From NCBI GenBank assembly GCA_963932465.1, contig OZ010786.1:445458619-445522618 (forward strand): a stretch of 64,000 nucleotides of DNA, in the 5' to 3' direction. Position numbers and translations under genes: made by a program. The DNA is from Maratus speciosus (Eukaryota > Arthropoda > Arachnida > Araneae > Salticidae). Each line of letters opens with the position of its first letter. Position 1 is the stretch's first letter. Positions 34,169-45,939 of the stretch are shown here, piece by piece. Below the pieces are notes generated by a model that saw only the letters and a program-made list of their open reading frames with translations, made no database searches and was not told the origin of the DNA.

Positions 34169-36467
34169 ATATATATCACTTTCTTCTGGACACGATAACT
34201 TTCCTAATTCTGGAACCAATCTCTTCCAAACTTATACATAAAATCAAAGGGCATAAAATCTCGCTGAAGTTCGTTAATGGGCAAAATCGGACCAAGGGGA
34301 TGGAAATAGGGAGGGGTTTTGTGAAAACTGAAAACCCCCCATAACTTCTTAATTTTTGTACATATCAAATCAGTTTAAAGTTTTTATTACTTCTAAAAAT
34401 AGGGCCAAAATTTTATGTATCACAGATTTTTGATAAAGTTAAAAATGGGCTCAAGGGGCGCAAAAAATAGGGTTTTTGGGAGAAAAAAATTCATAACTTC
34501 GACAATTCTCAAGATGTCAATTTCAATTAATTTTATTATAAATCTCCTTAATATTATCTACAACTTTTATATTCACAAGTTTTTGATAGGACCAATTCGT
34601 ACTGCAAAAAAAAAAAAAAAATTAAAAACGAAAACAAAAAGGGGGCTTGAAGAAGTAAAAAATCCACAACTCCGTCAATTCAAAATATATAAAATCCCCA
34701 TGAATTTATCATATATCTTCTTAATATTGTCTACAACATCTATATAGACAAGTTTTGGATAGGACCAATTCTTACAGCAAAAATAAATTAAAAATACATA
34801 GCGGTAAGGGTGTATTCAAATCCAAACTGCGTATTTTCTGACTCATTTTACAATTAATTTTTGCTCTCAAAGGCTTCCAATTGGTACGTTTTCTTACTCA
34901 GAAACTATATAATGTACCGTAAGGGTCGATTTTTTGATAGAGGCAGAATATATTTTAAAAAATGCTGTTAAAGTGGGCATTTTGAACCGAATTTCCCGAA
35001 GCGGATTGTGTTGGAAAAATCATTGCATTAAGGATGCACTCAAATCCAAACTGCTTATTTTCTGACTCATTTTTAAATTCATTTTTGCTCTTAAACTAAT
35101 TTAATTGGTAGATTCGCTTATTCAGAAACTATATAATGTACCGCAATGATCGATTTTTTGATAGATGCAGAATATATTTCAAAAAATCATGTCAAAGTGG
35201 GCATTTTGAACGAAATTTCCCGAAGCAATTGTGTTATCACTTTCTTCTGGACACGATAACTTCCGCAATTCTGCAGAAATCTCTTCCAAACTGATACATA
35301 AAATCAAGGGACATAAATTCTCGGTCAAGTTCGTTAATGGGCAAAAGCGGACAAAGGGGATGGAAATAGGGAGAGGTTTTGTGAAAACAGAAAAAACCCC
35401 ATAACTTCTTAATTTTTGTACATATCAAATCAGTTTAAAGTTTTTATTACTTCTAAAAATAGCGCCAAAAATTCATGCACCACAGATTTTTGATAAAATT
35501 TAAAATAGGCTCAAGGGGCGCAAAAATAGGGTTTTTGGGAGAAAAAAAATTCCTTACTTCGTCAATTCTCAAGATATCAAATCCAATAATTTTATTATAC
35601 ATCTCCTTAATATTATCTACAACTTTTATATTCACAAGTTTTTGATAAGACCAATTCGTACCGCAAAAAAAAATTAAAAACGAAAACAAAAAAGGGGGTT
35701 TGAAGAAGAAAAATTTTCATAACTCCGTCAATTCACAAGATATAAAATCTCCATGAATTTATCATATATCTTCTTAATATTGTCTTCAACATTTATATAG
35801 GCAAGTTTTTGATAGGGCCAATTCTTACAGCAAAAACAAATTAAAAAGGCATAGCGGTTGAAGAAAAAAATCATCTTATTAAGGGTGCATTCAAATCCAA
35901 ACTGTCTATTTTCTTACTCATTTTTAAATTCATTTTTGCTCTCAAACGCATCCAATTGCTAGATTCTCTTATTCAGAAACTATATAATATACAGTAATGA
36001 TCAATGTTTTGATAGAGGCAGAATATATTTCAAAAAATGATGTCAAAGTGGGCATTTTGAAGAGAATTTCCCGAAGCGATTGTGTTAGAAACGAAAAATA
36101 TTGCCCTACTGAGAAAATAATTGTTTATTAATCAAGTTTTAATTAATTGAAAGAAAAATAAAAACACAGGTCGCTTATAAATCTTTTCAAAAATCACGTC
36201 AGCATGTTTCATATTTTTTTTTTAATTAAAAATGAATCTGAAAATGTGCCAAAAAATTTCGAGTTGTTCAGTATGGAAAAATATATTTTTTAAATATTGG
36301 CTTAACATGATTCTGATAAAACCAGCTATTTTATAAAAAGGAAATAAAATCTCGTCAAAAGCAGACAGATAAAACTGTTAAAGTGGATTTATATCTAATC
36401 ATGATTTAGTTTTTGTTGGTGAAATTAGTATACTTAACTTCGAAATCTACCTCTGCCTGTAGGCCGG
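34006..36467 (-). mobile_element. Long Helentron-like element (family A) inside BEL RT
   Basis: Starts with the hairpin AGGTAGATTTCG...ACTACCT (34006-34032) and a TATC microsatellite (34131-34170). It ends with the inverted partner CGAAATCTACCT at 36441-36452, plus roughly 15 bases partly shared with the short copies. Unlike the 425-bp copies at 14360 and 27590, the middle holds large direct repeats: TATCACTTTCTTCTGGACAC at 34178 and 35236, a period of about 1058 bases. A shorter block, TCAAATCCAAACTG, occurs at about 34815, 35040 and 35889. BEL coding sequence resumes on both sides in the right order, which brackets the insertion. Confidence 0.75.
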
Positions 36468-36672
36468 GCTGGCAGGAATTTTTTTTAAGTTTGCATCGTT
36501 TTCATTAATTTTTATAACCGGGTTACCATTCCACGATTCCTTTAATTCTGGTGAATTAGTGACAAAATTTCTCAATTTCATATTAGCATTCTTAAATAAA
36601 AACTGCAGTTCTTGTTAGGCTCATGGCCTCTGTTACCGTGGATGCTGCATAAATTAAGTCATCCAGGTGAGA
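36468..36672 (-). pseudogene. BEL/Pao RT fragment starting at the YVDD box
   Basis: The minus strand reads LDDLIYAASTVTEAMSL from 36666, the region right at and after the RT active-site box. After a stop and a frame change follow MKLRNFVTNSPELKESW and INENDANLKK. The next BEL residues (LGLNW) occur only beyond the inserted element, at 34005. The first residues of the box are replaced by LTR-derived sequence at a deletion junction (about 36669-36671). Confidence 0.82.
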
Positions 36673-36679
36673 AAATTCA

Positions 36680-36857
36680 GAGAAAGCGATAAAATTCGCA
36701 TTTCGGATGGGCAAAAATTCTGGTAGTTTTTATTTCACAATATCCAGCATAACTAACAGTTTTTGCGCGGGCTCATTCGCCACACGTACCGAGTCACGTG
36801 ATACGGCTCATCTATTTTTAGCTTTCCACCTCACGCACGCAGGTGCAATTCGTAACA
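36680..36857 (-). repeat. BEL/Pao 5' LTR, partial
   Basis: Matches 31331-31508 with scattered substitutions. Starts TGTTACGAATTGCACC at 36857 on the minus strand and is truncated where it meets the RT fragment. Confidence 0.75.
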
Positions 36858-37089
36858 AGTACTATGTTAATTTGTAGGACAAATAAAGAAACTTTGTTGC
36901 ATGATGCAAGAAATCTATTTCTTACAGACTTCTATAACTCAAAAACAAAATTTTATTCTTTTAATCCGACAAGCTGCGTTGAAAGAATTTTTTAAATATC
37001 TCTGGGGATTTTATCTTATTAAATTTAACATAGTTTTTATATGAAAGTTTGAAGTTTTGTTGACTTTTATTATGTCATAGTTAGTAAAA

Positions 37090-37365
37090 GGATACTCTAT
37101 GGTGATGTGTCCATCCTCCCTGGTGTGTTCAACAAATGGCGCTACAAGCACAGTAAAAACACTTCTACTTCCACTTCTAGTTGATGTTATGATTCAGAAG
37201 TGTGGCGCTGTTGTAACTTGCGTCTGCTATACTGTAAGCCGTGCAACAAAGGATCGGCATTCTTTTCGTTAATTTTTATTTATTAAATTGTTGTTGTTGA
37301 TTAATTGGAGTCTTTATTCAAGCAATGAACATCGTACAACATATTTTACTACGCAACTCACCACA
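37090..37365 (+). repeat. Gypsy 5' LTR
   Basis: From GGATACTCTATGGTG to CAACTCACCACA. Differs from the 3' LTR at about seven sites, including one single-base indel (GCTGTTGTAAC against CTGTTAGTAAC). Confidence 0.9.
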
Positions 37366-37435
37366 TTGGTGACTACCGGACAAGAACTTGTAGTCTCGTT
37401 TTTCCTTTGTTCCCAGTATCCAGTTTCGATTCATC

Positions 37436-38186
37436 ATGGCTGAAGTATCCGCGGTAAAAATTCCTATTTTTATTCCAACTGATCCTGCTTTGTGGTTTAC
37501 TATGGTTTTCCACATTTAAATTAGCAGTGCCGAAACCAATAACTGATTCAAAAACGAAATATAACTACTGTGTTTCACATCTACCACCGGACATAGCGAT
37601 GATAGTTCGTGACGTCATCCTCTCTCCCGATGGTACAGATCCTTTCAAGGAGCTAAAAGATGAAATCATATTGCGTTGTGGCGAAACAAAATCGCAAAAA
37701 ATTCGCCGATTATTAGCTGGTGAGCAACTTGGCGATCGCAAACCTTCTGAGCTTCTTCGCGTTATGCAACGTAGAGCTGAAACCCACAAAGTGTCCGACA
37801 CACTTTTATTGGAATTGTTTTTGTCCCAATTGCCTTCTAATGCGCAGTCTATTTTAGCATCCATCCAAGAACTTACACCAGTAAAAGCTGCAGAAATTGC
37901 TGACAAAATTCTGGATATCCCAGGCCCTCCACAGGTAAGCAGTGTTACAACCAGCCCCTCCCAAGTAGATTCAGAATTGTTAAAAGAACTGAAACTTTTA
38001 CGTGAAGAGGTGAGTTCTTTGCGGCGTTCGAGGAGTCAATTACGAAACCGACCTCGACCTCATTTTCGGCAGAAGAGCTCCGCTTTTAAAAACTTTTGCT
38101 GGTATCATAAGAAATTCGACTCAAAAGCCAAAAAGTGTGTACCACCATGTACCTTTTCGTCGGGAAACGACAACGGCCAGTCGTAG
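37436..38186 (+). pseudogene. Gypsy Gag, one frameshift
   Basis: The structural protein of the retrotransposon, which would package its RNA in the cytoplasm. The start at 37436 gives MAEVSAVKIPIFIPTDPALW, the usual opening of this arthropod gag type. The frame hits TAA at 37517, while the adjacent frame continues STFKLAVPKPI, so a small indel near 37510 broke the start. From 37527 the frame is open to 38186: LPPDIAMIVRDVILSP, a LAGEQLGDRKPSELL block, a Ser/Arg-rich basic stretch, and a cysteine/histidine cluster (CWYHKKF...KKCVPPC) in place of a classic zinc knuckle. It overlaps pol by about 50 bases. Confidence 0.85.
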
Positions 38187-40897
38187 CGGCGACATACGCC
38201 TCGCCTACCACTTCTCGTCGTCTATTTGTGCGCGACCGCAAAAGTCATTTACAATTTTTAGTGGACACTGGAAGTGATTGTTCCTTAATTCCAGCAACGA
38301 AACCAGACAAAATGACTCCGCCAATTCAAACGTTTGTTGCTGCAAATGGCACATTAATTAATGTGTACAAGCGTAAGTTATTATCTATAGATCTGGGTTT
38401 AAGGAAGCAATTTGTTTATCCCTTTTATGTGTGTAATGTTTCCACCCCCATTATAGGCGCTGATTTTTTACATTATTTTAACTTAAAGCCAGATCTTAGA
38501 AAACATTCTTTATTTGATAATAATACTACTTTAAATTCGCATTGTGTTGCACATACTTCAGATATATTTTCTGTTAAATCTATTATAAATGAGGATATAT
38601 TTTCTAAAATTTTAAGTGCATACCCAAACATTATTAAATCTCCTTGCCCAAACCAAATTGTTAAACATTCAGTTATGCATCATATTGATACTTTTGGCCC
38701 TCCGGTATATACTAAACCACGTCGTCTTGCTCCTGATCGTCTAAAAATAGCGAAAATGGAATTCCAGCACATGTTGGATCTAGCACAAATGCGCCCATCC
38801 AACAGCAATTACGCTTCGCCACTGCACATGGTTCCAAAGAAAAATAGCGATGACTGGCGTCCAGTTGGCGACTTTAGAGCACTAAATGCCCAAACTAAAA
38901 AAGATAAATATCCCATTCCCAGCATCTTTGATTTTACTAGTGAATTGCATGGAACCACAATATTTTCCCATTTAGATTTGGTTAAAGCTTTCCATCAAAT
39001 TCCGATTGCTCCCGAGGATATTCATAAAACGGCTATCTGTACACCTTTCGGACTCTTCGAGAGCACTCGGATGCAATTTGGTTTGTGCAATGCTTCGAGC
39101 ACATTTCAGAGATTTATTGATGAAGTAATTCGAAATTTGCCAGGTGTTTATGCTTTTGTTGATGATATTTTAGGTGCATCAGAATCTCTCGAAGAGCACA
39201 TCGAACATCTTAAGGCTCTATTTTCTAGACTTGATAGTTATGGTCTTACGATTAAGCCTTCTAAATGCACATTTGGCGTTCCCTCATTGGAATTTTTAGG
39301 CTTTAAAATATCTCAAGATGGTCTTTCACCTCTTTCTGATTGTCTTGAAGCCATTTTAAAATTTCCAAGACCTGCAACTCTTACTCAGCTGCGTAGATAC
39401 TTAGGCATATTTAACTTTTATAAGCGATTCATTCCCAGAGCTGCTGACATTTTAGCACCCCTAGTCAAATTTCTGGAAGGCCACAAAAATAAAAAGAAAC
39501 ATCCTCGTTCCAAGGTTTCAAATGACCCATTACAATGGGACGAGGAAGCAAATCTTGCATTTACGGCATCTAAAGAAGCGATTTCTCAGGCAACGCTACT
39601 ACGACATCCTATTCCCGGTGCTCAATTAAGTTTATGGGTTGATGCATCAAATGTCGCAGTTGGTGGCTCTGTCATGCAACTGTCTGACAATCAATGGGAA
39701 CATATAGTATTCTATTCAGGCAAACTGAATAAGCCTCAGAAAAATTGGTCGACGTATGACCGCGAATTATATGCCATATATTCCAGTATAAGAAAATTTC
39801 GACACCTGCTTGAAGGCAGAAATTTCATAATTTATACTGATCAAAAACCTTTAATTTATGCCTTTAAACAAAATCCTGAAAAATGCAGTCCTCGACAACT
39901 ACGTCACCTAGATTATATATCGCAATTTTCTACCGATATCCGGTATACAAAAGGTTCAGAAAATCATGTTGCCGATGCACTATCTCGCATCGAAATTAAT
40001 CAAATTTCTCCGACTGTACTTGATTTTAAAGAATTTGTTTCAGCTCAATCAACTGATGAGGAACTTCAAAAACTTTTGCAATCTAATACTACATCCTTAA
40101 AATTAGAAAAACATTACTTTCCTCTTGAGGATATCTCTTTATACTGTGACATGTCTCAAGAACATCCCCGTCCATTTGTTCCCCAAAGTATGCGACAACT
40201 TGTTTTTCACAATTTGCATTTCTTCTCGCATCCCGGTATTTCAGCTTCTATTAACTTAATTTCTAAAAGATTCGTATGGCCTGGCATGCATAAGGATATT
40301 AAATCCATGGTTCGTAGCTGTGATAATTGCCAAAGAGCCAAAATAACACAGCACACAAAATCTCCTGTTGGTACATTCACCCTACCTGATGCCCGTTTTG
40401 CCCACATTCATCTAGACTTCATTGGTCCCTTTTCCCCATCTGATGGTAATCAATATTGTTTAACAATCATTGATCGATTTACCAGATGGCCTGAAGTCAT
40501 CCCGACAAGTGATATGACTGCGGAAACAACTGATCGCGCTTTATTAAAGGGTTGGATCTCCAGATTTGGATGCCCAGTCACTATCACCACAGATCAAGGC
40601 CGTAATTTTGAATCCACCTTGCTTCAGGAACTTCTGCGCATCATAGGTTGCAATCGGATTCGAACTTCGCCATATCATCCCCAGGCAAATGGAATTTTGG
40701 AACGTTATCACAGACATTTAAAAGATGCTCTTAAGGCACACAATAACACTAAATGGACTGACATTCTTCCAATTGTTCTCCTAAGTTTACGCTCAGCTCT
40801 CAAAAATGACATTAATGCAACGCCTGCGCAATTAGTATATGGTACAACATTAAGATTACCCTCTGATCTCATTACAGAAAAAGAACAAACTGATTGA
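38135..40897 (+). CDS. Gypsy Pol polyprotein: protease, RT, RNase H, integrase
   Basis: A 920-codon frame in the -1 phase relative to gag, so Pol would be made by -1 frameshifting in the overlap 38135-38186; 38135 is a GTG and only marks the open frame. Residue positions counted from 38135: protease DTGS 44-47; RT with [10 protein letters not shown] at 279-288 and the active-site FVDD at 341-344; RNase H with Asp503, Glu544, Asp569 and Asp614; integrase zinc finger His695, His699, Cys729, Cys732; integrase core Asp761, Asp820 and Glu856. All key catalytic residues are present, and no stop occurs for 2.7 kb. A TGA at 40895-40897 truncates the protein just before its last ~140 codons. Activity is therefore doubtful, but this is the best-preserved coding region in the window. 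Confidence 0.93.
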   Translation: MCTTMYLFVGKRQRPVVAATYASPTTSRRLFVRDRKSHLQFLVDTGSDCSLIPATKPDKMTPPIQTFVAANGTLINVYKRKLLSIDLGLRKQFVYPFYVCNVSTPIIGADFLHYFNLKPDLRKHSLFDNNTTLNSHCVAHTSDIFSVKSIINEDIFSKILSAYPNIIKSPCPNQIVKHSVMHHIDTFGPPVYTKPRRLAPDRLKIAKMEFQHMLDLAQMRPSNSNYASPLHMVPKKNSDDWRPVGDFRALNAQTKKDKYPIPSIFDFTSELHGTTIFSHLDLVKAFHQIPIAPEDIHKTAICTPFGLFESTRMQFGLCNASSTFQRFIDEVIRNLPGVYAFVDDILGASESLEEHIEHLKALFSRLDSYGLTIKPSKCTFGVPSLEFLGFKISQDGLSPLSDCLEAILKFPRPATLTQLRRYLGIFNFYKRFIPRAADILAPLVKFLEGHKNKKKHPRSKVSNDPLQWDEEANLAFTASKEAISQATLLRHPIPGAQLSLWVDASNVAVGGSVMQLSDNQWEHIVFYSGKLNKPQKNWSTYDRELYAIYSSIRKFRHLLEGRNFIIYTDQKPLIYAFKQNPEKCSPRQLRHLDYISQFSTDIRYTKGSENHVADALSRIEINQISPTVLDFKEFVSAQSTDEELQKLLQSNTTSLKLEKHYFPLEDISLYCDMSQEHPRPFVPQSMRQLVFHNLHFFSHPGISASINLISKRFVWPGMHKDIKSMVRSCDNCQRAKITQHTKSPVGTFTLPDARFAHIHLDFIGPFSPSDGNQYCLTIIDRFTRWPEVIPTSDMTAETTDRALLKGWISRFGCPVTITTDQGRNFESTLLQELLRIIGCNRIRTSPYHPQANGILERYHRHLKDALKAHNNTKWTDILPIVLLSLRSALKNDINATPAQLVYGTTLRLPSDLITEKEQTD

Positions 40898-41316
40898 CAA
40901 ATTGATCCCAACTATGTGTCTAACCTAGTCGAAACAATGCGGCGATTAAATCCCACTGCCACTTCCTCACATGGCACTTCAAAAATTTTGTAAATCCCTC
41001 ATTGTCAACTTGCACACACGTATTTTTAATATCAGACAAAAGACTTCGTCCTCTAACACCACCATACACTGGACCTCACATTGTCATTAATAGAACTCCC
41101 AAAAACCTTATTATTGACATTAATGGCAGAAAAACAACAGTTTCGATTGATCGCGTGAAACCCGCCTATCGATTGTCAGACACTTTTGTTACAGATAATT
41201 CTGTTCCTGTTCCAGAGGTACCAACTGAACCGACACCCATTGATAAACAACCTACTACTCGTTCTGGACGAAAAGTCACCTTTCCTAAACATTTGGTTAC
41301 TGTATATGTAATATAG
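40898..41316 (+). pseudogene. Gypsy Pol C-terminal tail, separated by stops
   Basis: Continues the integrase C-terminus after the TGA at 40895: QIDPNYVSNLVETMRRLNP is in frame, then a second stop near 40990 and a frame change. 41002-41316 is open and carries the GPY/F-like PPYTGPHIVI, GRKTTVSIDRVKPAY and a terminal TTRSGRKVTFP, the usual end of this Gypsy group. It is followed by an AT-rich untranslated stretch up to the 3' LTR. Confidence 0.85.
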
Positions 41317-41488
41317 CACATTTGTACATAATATTTTATATAGTTCGTATTATTGTATTGAATATTGATTTTGTATTTCTGTTTTGCATTATTTCTATAT
41401 TATTATTATTACATTGTATCAAGCATTTATAATATTTCATATATTGTATTACTCTTTTGCATTTTATCGTTCACCTTGTTCACTGGGG

Positions 41489-41765
41489 GGATACTCTATG
41501 GTGATGTGTCCATCCTTCCTGGTGTGTTCAACAAATGGCGCTACAAGCACAGTAAAAACACTTCTACTTCCACTTCTAATTGATGTTATGATTCAGAAGT
41601 GTGGCTCTGTTAGTAACTTGCGTCTGCTATACTGTAAGCCGTGCAACAAAGGATCGGCATTCTTTTCGTTAATTTTTATTTATTAAATTGTTGTTGTTGA
41701 TTAACTGGAGTCTTTATTCAAGCAATGAACATCGTAGAACATATTTTACTACGCAACTCACCACA
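41489..41765 (+). repeat. Gypsy 3' LTR
   Basis: Preceded by the polypurine-like run of six G. Same ends as the 5' LTR. Confidence 0.9.
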
Positions 41766-42198
41766 AATCTATGTTGTAAAGCAAAAACACATCCGTGTGT
41801 AATTAACTGTGGAATATTTCACAAGTCTCCCTGCTCGGGACCTCTTTTAGCTAAACTGTAGACGCTGGGGTCACGTGCTTTACTGGAGAAATGATATTAA
41901 ATGTTTATTCTTTTGATTTTCTTTAAGTAGATGTAAATTTGATCGCAGCAAGCAAGCTGCAGTATTTGTCTTGGTCTTCCAAAATGGAAATTTTATTTTC
42001 ATTTTTAAGTAAATTCTTCTCCAGCATGAAAACACGCTGTATTTTTGTCACGGCTTCTAAATAAAATAAACCAACCGTTGAATTTTTTATTTTATTAAAT
42101 ACGTGAGTTGAAAAGTGTTTTGAAAAGCTTCGGTTCCCTGAGAGGAACAAAGAAATTGTTAATCGGAAATATTTCGTTGTAAATAATGTGTATATATG
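41766..42198. other. No gene seen
   Basis: AT-rich, with a short GC-richer piece near 41835-41880. Nothing recognised. Confidence 0.5.
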
Positions 42199-42200
42199 TA

Positions 42201-43273
42201 CAGTCGTGGAAAAAAAAAGTAAACACCCCCTACTAACTCCTCAACAAATCATCGTAGAAGAAAGTTACTGGTACCGAATGATTGGAAATAAAGTCTACTT
42301 TTAAATGATGTATATAAAATTTTGTTAGGGTGTCATCTACATATTAAAACGAATCCAAACTTCATTTTTTTCAATGGCAATACCCAATTTTAACGAGATA
42401 TTTCAAATCTTCGGTTCAAACTATGCCTAGACACCAAATTTCAAGTCATTTGAATGATAAGTTTTTGAATTATAAACATTCAAAATTTAGTGCTTCTAAT
42501 GTTAAATTACATTTTCATATTTTTATTTATATCTCCCAAAATTATGCTCCTAATGTGCTAATTTTTTTTGTAGTAATAATACTAATATACCCAAACATAA
42601 ATAAGCTGAATTTGCAATTTTTATAATTTTATGATATGAATTATGAATTATGAAATTAATATTCGAAAAAATTATGAATTGCAACCTACAATTTTTTTGA
42701 TGGATTTAGATTTATTAAGTCCTGCTTTATGGAAATTCAAAAATTTCACATTTTTCTTCCAAGTAGTTTTCAAATTATGCTTAAAAAACGGCAAAATGAT
42801 GGTTTAAGGGGCCGTCTATGATGGAAGTGAGTAGACATTTTGAAATTTATTCTGCTGTACTGTAATCTAACACGCTTCATTGACTCCTTGAGTGGCGCTT
42901 AAGGTGCCTTGATCAAGGAAGGAGCTCTCTCGGTTAACAATCCAGTACGGAACTTCAATTTGGATACAATCTTAAAATACGCTCGTTTTAAAATAATTAA
43001 TTTCTCGGAAACTTATGGTACGAATTGCATAAAAATTCGTTTTTAGGCTAATGGAAGGGTGTAGAGTTCATTTATGCTGTCAGAATTGGGTACTGCTATT
43101 GAAAAAAACAAAGTTATGGTTCGTTTTAATATGTAGATGGCCCCCTAAGAAAATTTTATATACATCATTTAAAAGTAGACTTTATTTCCAATCGTTCGGT
43201 AGCAGTAACTTTCTTCTACGATAATTTGTTGAGGAGTTAGTAGGGGGTGTTTACTTTTTTTTTTCCACGACTG
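42201..43273. mobile_element. Tc1/mariner-type foldback MITE, 1.07 kb
   Basis: CAGTCGTGGAAAAAAAAAG at the left and the inverted TTTTTTTCCACGACTG at the right, flanked by TA (42199-42200, 43274-43275). Inverted similarity extends about 190 bases (TAAACACCCCCTACTAACTC; GAAGAAAGTTACTG; ACATATTAAAACGAA). The middle is AT-rich, with no transposase recognised. Confidence 0.88.
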
Positions 43274-43275
43274 TA

Positions 43276-43703
43276 CATGTTTAAAGGGGTAAAATAGAAT
43301 TGGCAATTTTTGAATCTTGTGCTTATTCAAACTGATCAACAGCAGAGTAAAAGCTTTTGATCGTGAAATATACTGTAATGTGAAATATGCAGAATTATGA
43401 CATCTTGAATATTAGATCTCCTACTGTTGATCCTGAATTTCGGCGAAAATTTAGCTAGTGCAAATTTCGAATTATGTGAATATTCGCCATCGTTAGCTAA
43501 ACTCTGTAGCCCTTCAGACCCTAGGGATCATGCCAATTCCCAAATCTATGTTTTATTGACCATGGGCCCCGTTGTGCTATTCAGCATATGTCCCAATCAG
43601 GTGGTCAACCTAACGCGATGTCCTAGTGTTTAGTTCCAAAAAAAGCTTGATACTCATTTTAGCAACCCCGAATGGATTAAAGGTTGAGTCTGCGAGCAAC
43701 GAT
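43276..43703. other. No gene seen before gap
   Basis: Unremarkable composition; no repeat or protein signature recognised. Confidence 0.5.
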
Positions 43704-43903
43704 NNNNNNNNNNNNNNNNNNNNNNNNNNNNNNNNNNNNNNNNNNNNNNNNNNNNNNNNNNNNNNNNNNNNNNNNNNNNNNNNNNNNNNNNNNNNNNNNN
43801 NNNNNNNNNNNNNNNNNNNNNNNNNNNNNNNNNNNNNNNNNNNNNNNNNNNNNNNNNNNNNNNNNNNNNNNNNNNNNNNNNNNNNNNNNNNNNNNNNNNN
43901 NNN
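43704..43903. other. Assembly gap, 200 N
   Basis: Fixed 200-N gap. By comparison with 29879-30537 it probably hides the left end of a hAT MITE with its poly-C tract. Confidence 0.98.
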
Positions 43904-45098
43904 CCAATCACACACACACATGCATATTTATATTTCATATATTATTTATAAGTTTTAAAGCAATTTCGTCTTCCTCAAAAAGAAATTATATGTATATACC
44001 GGGTGTCCCAAAAAGGACTGACTGATTTTAAAATTCAATAACTTCCAAACGGTGACAGATATTAAAAAAATTCTTGCAGGAGGGTTATGCAAAAAGTCAA
44101 AAGTTTTATTACAGTGATTTTCGATTTTAGTTCGAATTACAAACAATAGATGGCGCTGTAAGCAATAGTCGCTAAATACCGGCTCGATTTTTGGTCATTT
44201 CTGTTGTTCCATGCAGAAAAAGGAGATGGAAATGTATTATCCGGGCCACGAAGTACCAAAAATCGAGCCTGAATTTAGCCTCTATTGATCGCAGCGCCAT
44301 CTATTGTTTGTAATTCGAACTAAAATCGAAAATCACTGTAAAAAACTTTTGACTTTATGCATAACCCTCCTGTAAGAATTTTTTTAATATCTGTCCCCGT
44401 TTGGAAGTTATTGAATTTTAAAATCAGTCAGTCCTTTTTGGGACACCCGGTATATATATAATATATTTTGACATATCTTTAGGCATTAATATATAATAAA
44501 TTCTTATAAATGACCAGAGCAAAAAAATTAAAATCAGGAGTGGGGAATTTTCAGAAAATTCTTTCTCTTCGCGGACTTGACATTGGTGCGCAGTATTTAT
44601 AAACTGCTGTCTGTTCTGACTAATATTTAAATATTCACTAAAAATAAAGTAGTACGAAAATTTGTCTGCATTTGTGAAAGAAGTCCGGTTTTAATCTTTT
44701 AGTCCAATATAGTATTTATTCGGAGCAAATTAAGTACCGCGCGGAGCTACAAAGTTTATCAGAGAGAATATTTTAAAAAACATGAACAAAAAGCAGCGAG
44801 TAAAAATGGCAGAAACAGTTGCGACTAATTCTGACATTCCTCATCGCCGTTCTGAAATCATTAAAAAAAAAACGCTACACATGACACACTATGTCACATA
44901 CGTAAGTGCTTTGGTAGGAAATAACGCAAAAGATTGGAGATGGGAGGGAAAGAAAAATAAAATTTAGGCATTGATTTTTTAAAAACACTATTTTCGCTGA
45001 AATACGGTATGAGCGTAAATGAATTCAGACCAATATTTAAATATCCACTAAAAATAAAGAAGTAGCGAAGCTGAGCTCTGGCGCAAATTAAGCACTGC
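43904..45098. mobile_element. Diverged hAT MITE of the 29879 family, left end in gap
   Basis: GCATATTTATATTTC, ATTATTTATAAGTTTTAAAG and the right-hand TATTTAAATATCCACTAAAA and GAGCTCTGGCGCAAATTAAG match the element at 29879-30537 in order. The right end decays to AAGCACTG. A TA-flanked MITE (43999-44450) is nested inside. Confidence 0.6.
43999..44450. mobile_element. TA-flanked foldback MITE (CCGGGTGTCCCAAAAAGG)
   Basis: Ends CCGGGTGTCCCAAAAAGGAC and the inverted GTCCTTTTTGGGACACCCGG, flanked by TA. The arms are nearly perfect for about 190 bases, leaving a short loop around 44210-44260. It contains two inverted ATAGATGGCGCTG / CAGCGCCATCTAT blocks. 452 bp. Confidence 0.92.
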
Positions 45099-45224
45099 TT
45101 ATAGGTTATTACCTCAACCCTACATTAATTTTCATCTTAAATTCCTTCTTCATTTTATTAATCAGAGTAACTCGAACATAATACTTAATAAAGTAAATAT
45201 TATCATTATTCTGTTTGCAAATCG

Positions 45225-45835
45225 CAGGGTCAGTTAGAAACGAAATGCATGTCACTGAATCAGCAGCAAATGTACAACAAAACTACGAAAAATCGAGAAA
45301 ATCGTTATCACAGCGCCCCGGTCCAAGGTTACATATCCATTTTCAACTGGGACTTGGCGACAATAGTAAACTAGTAAACATATGTATGAAGTTAGGTTCA
45401 AACCTATGCTTTCCGATTAAATAATAATGAAAATGGCACAAAAATCGCTATTACAGCGCCCCCTCCCGGCGGAATATCTCCAAATTTAACCTGGACCTGC
45501 TGGCCATAGTCAAAAACATACACATGGAATTTTGTTCAATTCTATGGGTAACTTCATACACTTTTCGATGATAGAATATTGAAAATGGCACAAAAATCGC
45601 TACTACAGCACCATCAAAACAAAGCACTTATATGAAATTTGTTTCAATTCTATGCATAACTTCGTATACTTTCCGATGATATAATGAGACACAGGTATAT
45701 ACAAACAGGCAGATATTTTGTTAAAACATGTTTTTCGGTATCTCCTACCCTCAAAACGTGTAAATCCGTCGAAAACCGGAAGCCGAACAAAATTTCGACT
45801 ACAATACTTTCTTCTATTATAGATAAAAGAAGGTA
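45225..45835 (+). mobile_element. Truncated family C element with ~3 array units
   Basis: Reverse-oriented relative of 48247-51040: units with CACAAAAATCGCTA, CAGCGCCCC and TTCAATTCTATG then CTTCATACAC occur at about 45290-45700. The right end reads GTAAATCCGTCGAAAACCGG, then a hairpin-like TTTCTTCTATTATAGATAAAAGAAG (two arms around 45805-45830). The 5' end is unclear. Confidence 0.6.
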
Positions 45836-45939
45836 AAAAAGGATAATGGAAAATAAATATTTTAATAGAAGAAATTTTTTTTTAAGTTAAAAAAATTATA
45901 ATAACAAAAGAATTTTTTAAAATTTTTTATGCAATTTTT

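Larger units (their letters stand above)
31331..36857 (-). mobile_element. BEL/Pao LTR retrotransposon, decayed and interrupted
   Basis: In element order (minus strand): partial 5' LTR 36857 to about 36671; RT from the YVDD box, 36669 to 36468; an inserted 2.5-kb Helentron-like element, 36467 to 34006; rest of RT, RNase H and integrase, 34005 to 31652; then the 3' LTR from 31508. Gag, protease and the first part of RT are gone: the 5' LTR joins directly to the RT catalytic box. Several frames are broken. Confidence 0.85.
37090..41765 (+). mobile_element. Ty3/Gypsy LTR retrotransposon, nearly complete
   Basis: 4676 bp with two LTRs of 276-277 bp differing at about seven positions by eye, the youngest element in the window. 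Order: LTR, a TGGTGACTACCGG sequence right after the LTR as candidate primer-binding site, gag, pol in the -1 frame, a G-run (CACTGGGGGG) as polypurine tract, LTR. No env. I could not see a convincing target-site duplication. Damage is light: one frameshift in gag, then one in-frame stop and a later stop/frameshift near the end of pol. Confidence 0.92.
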
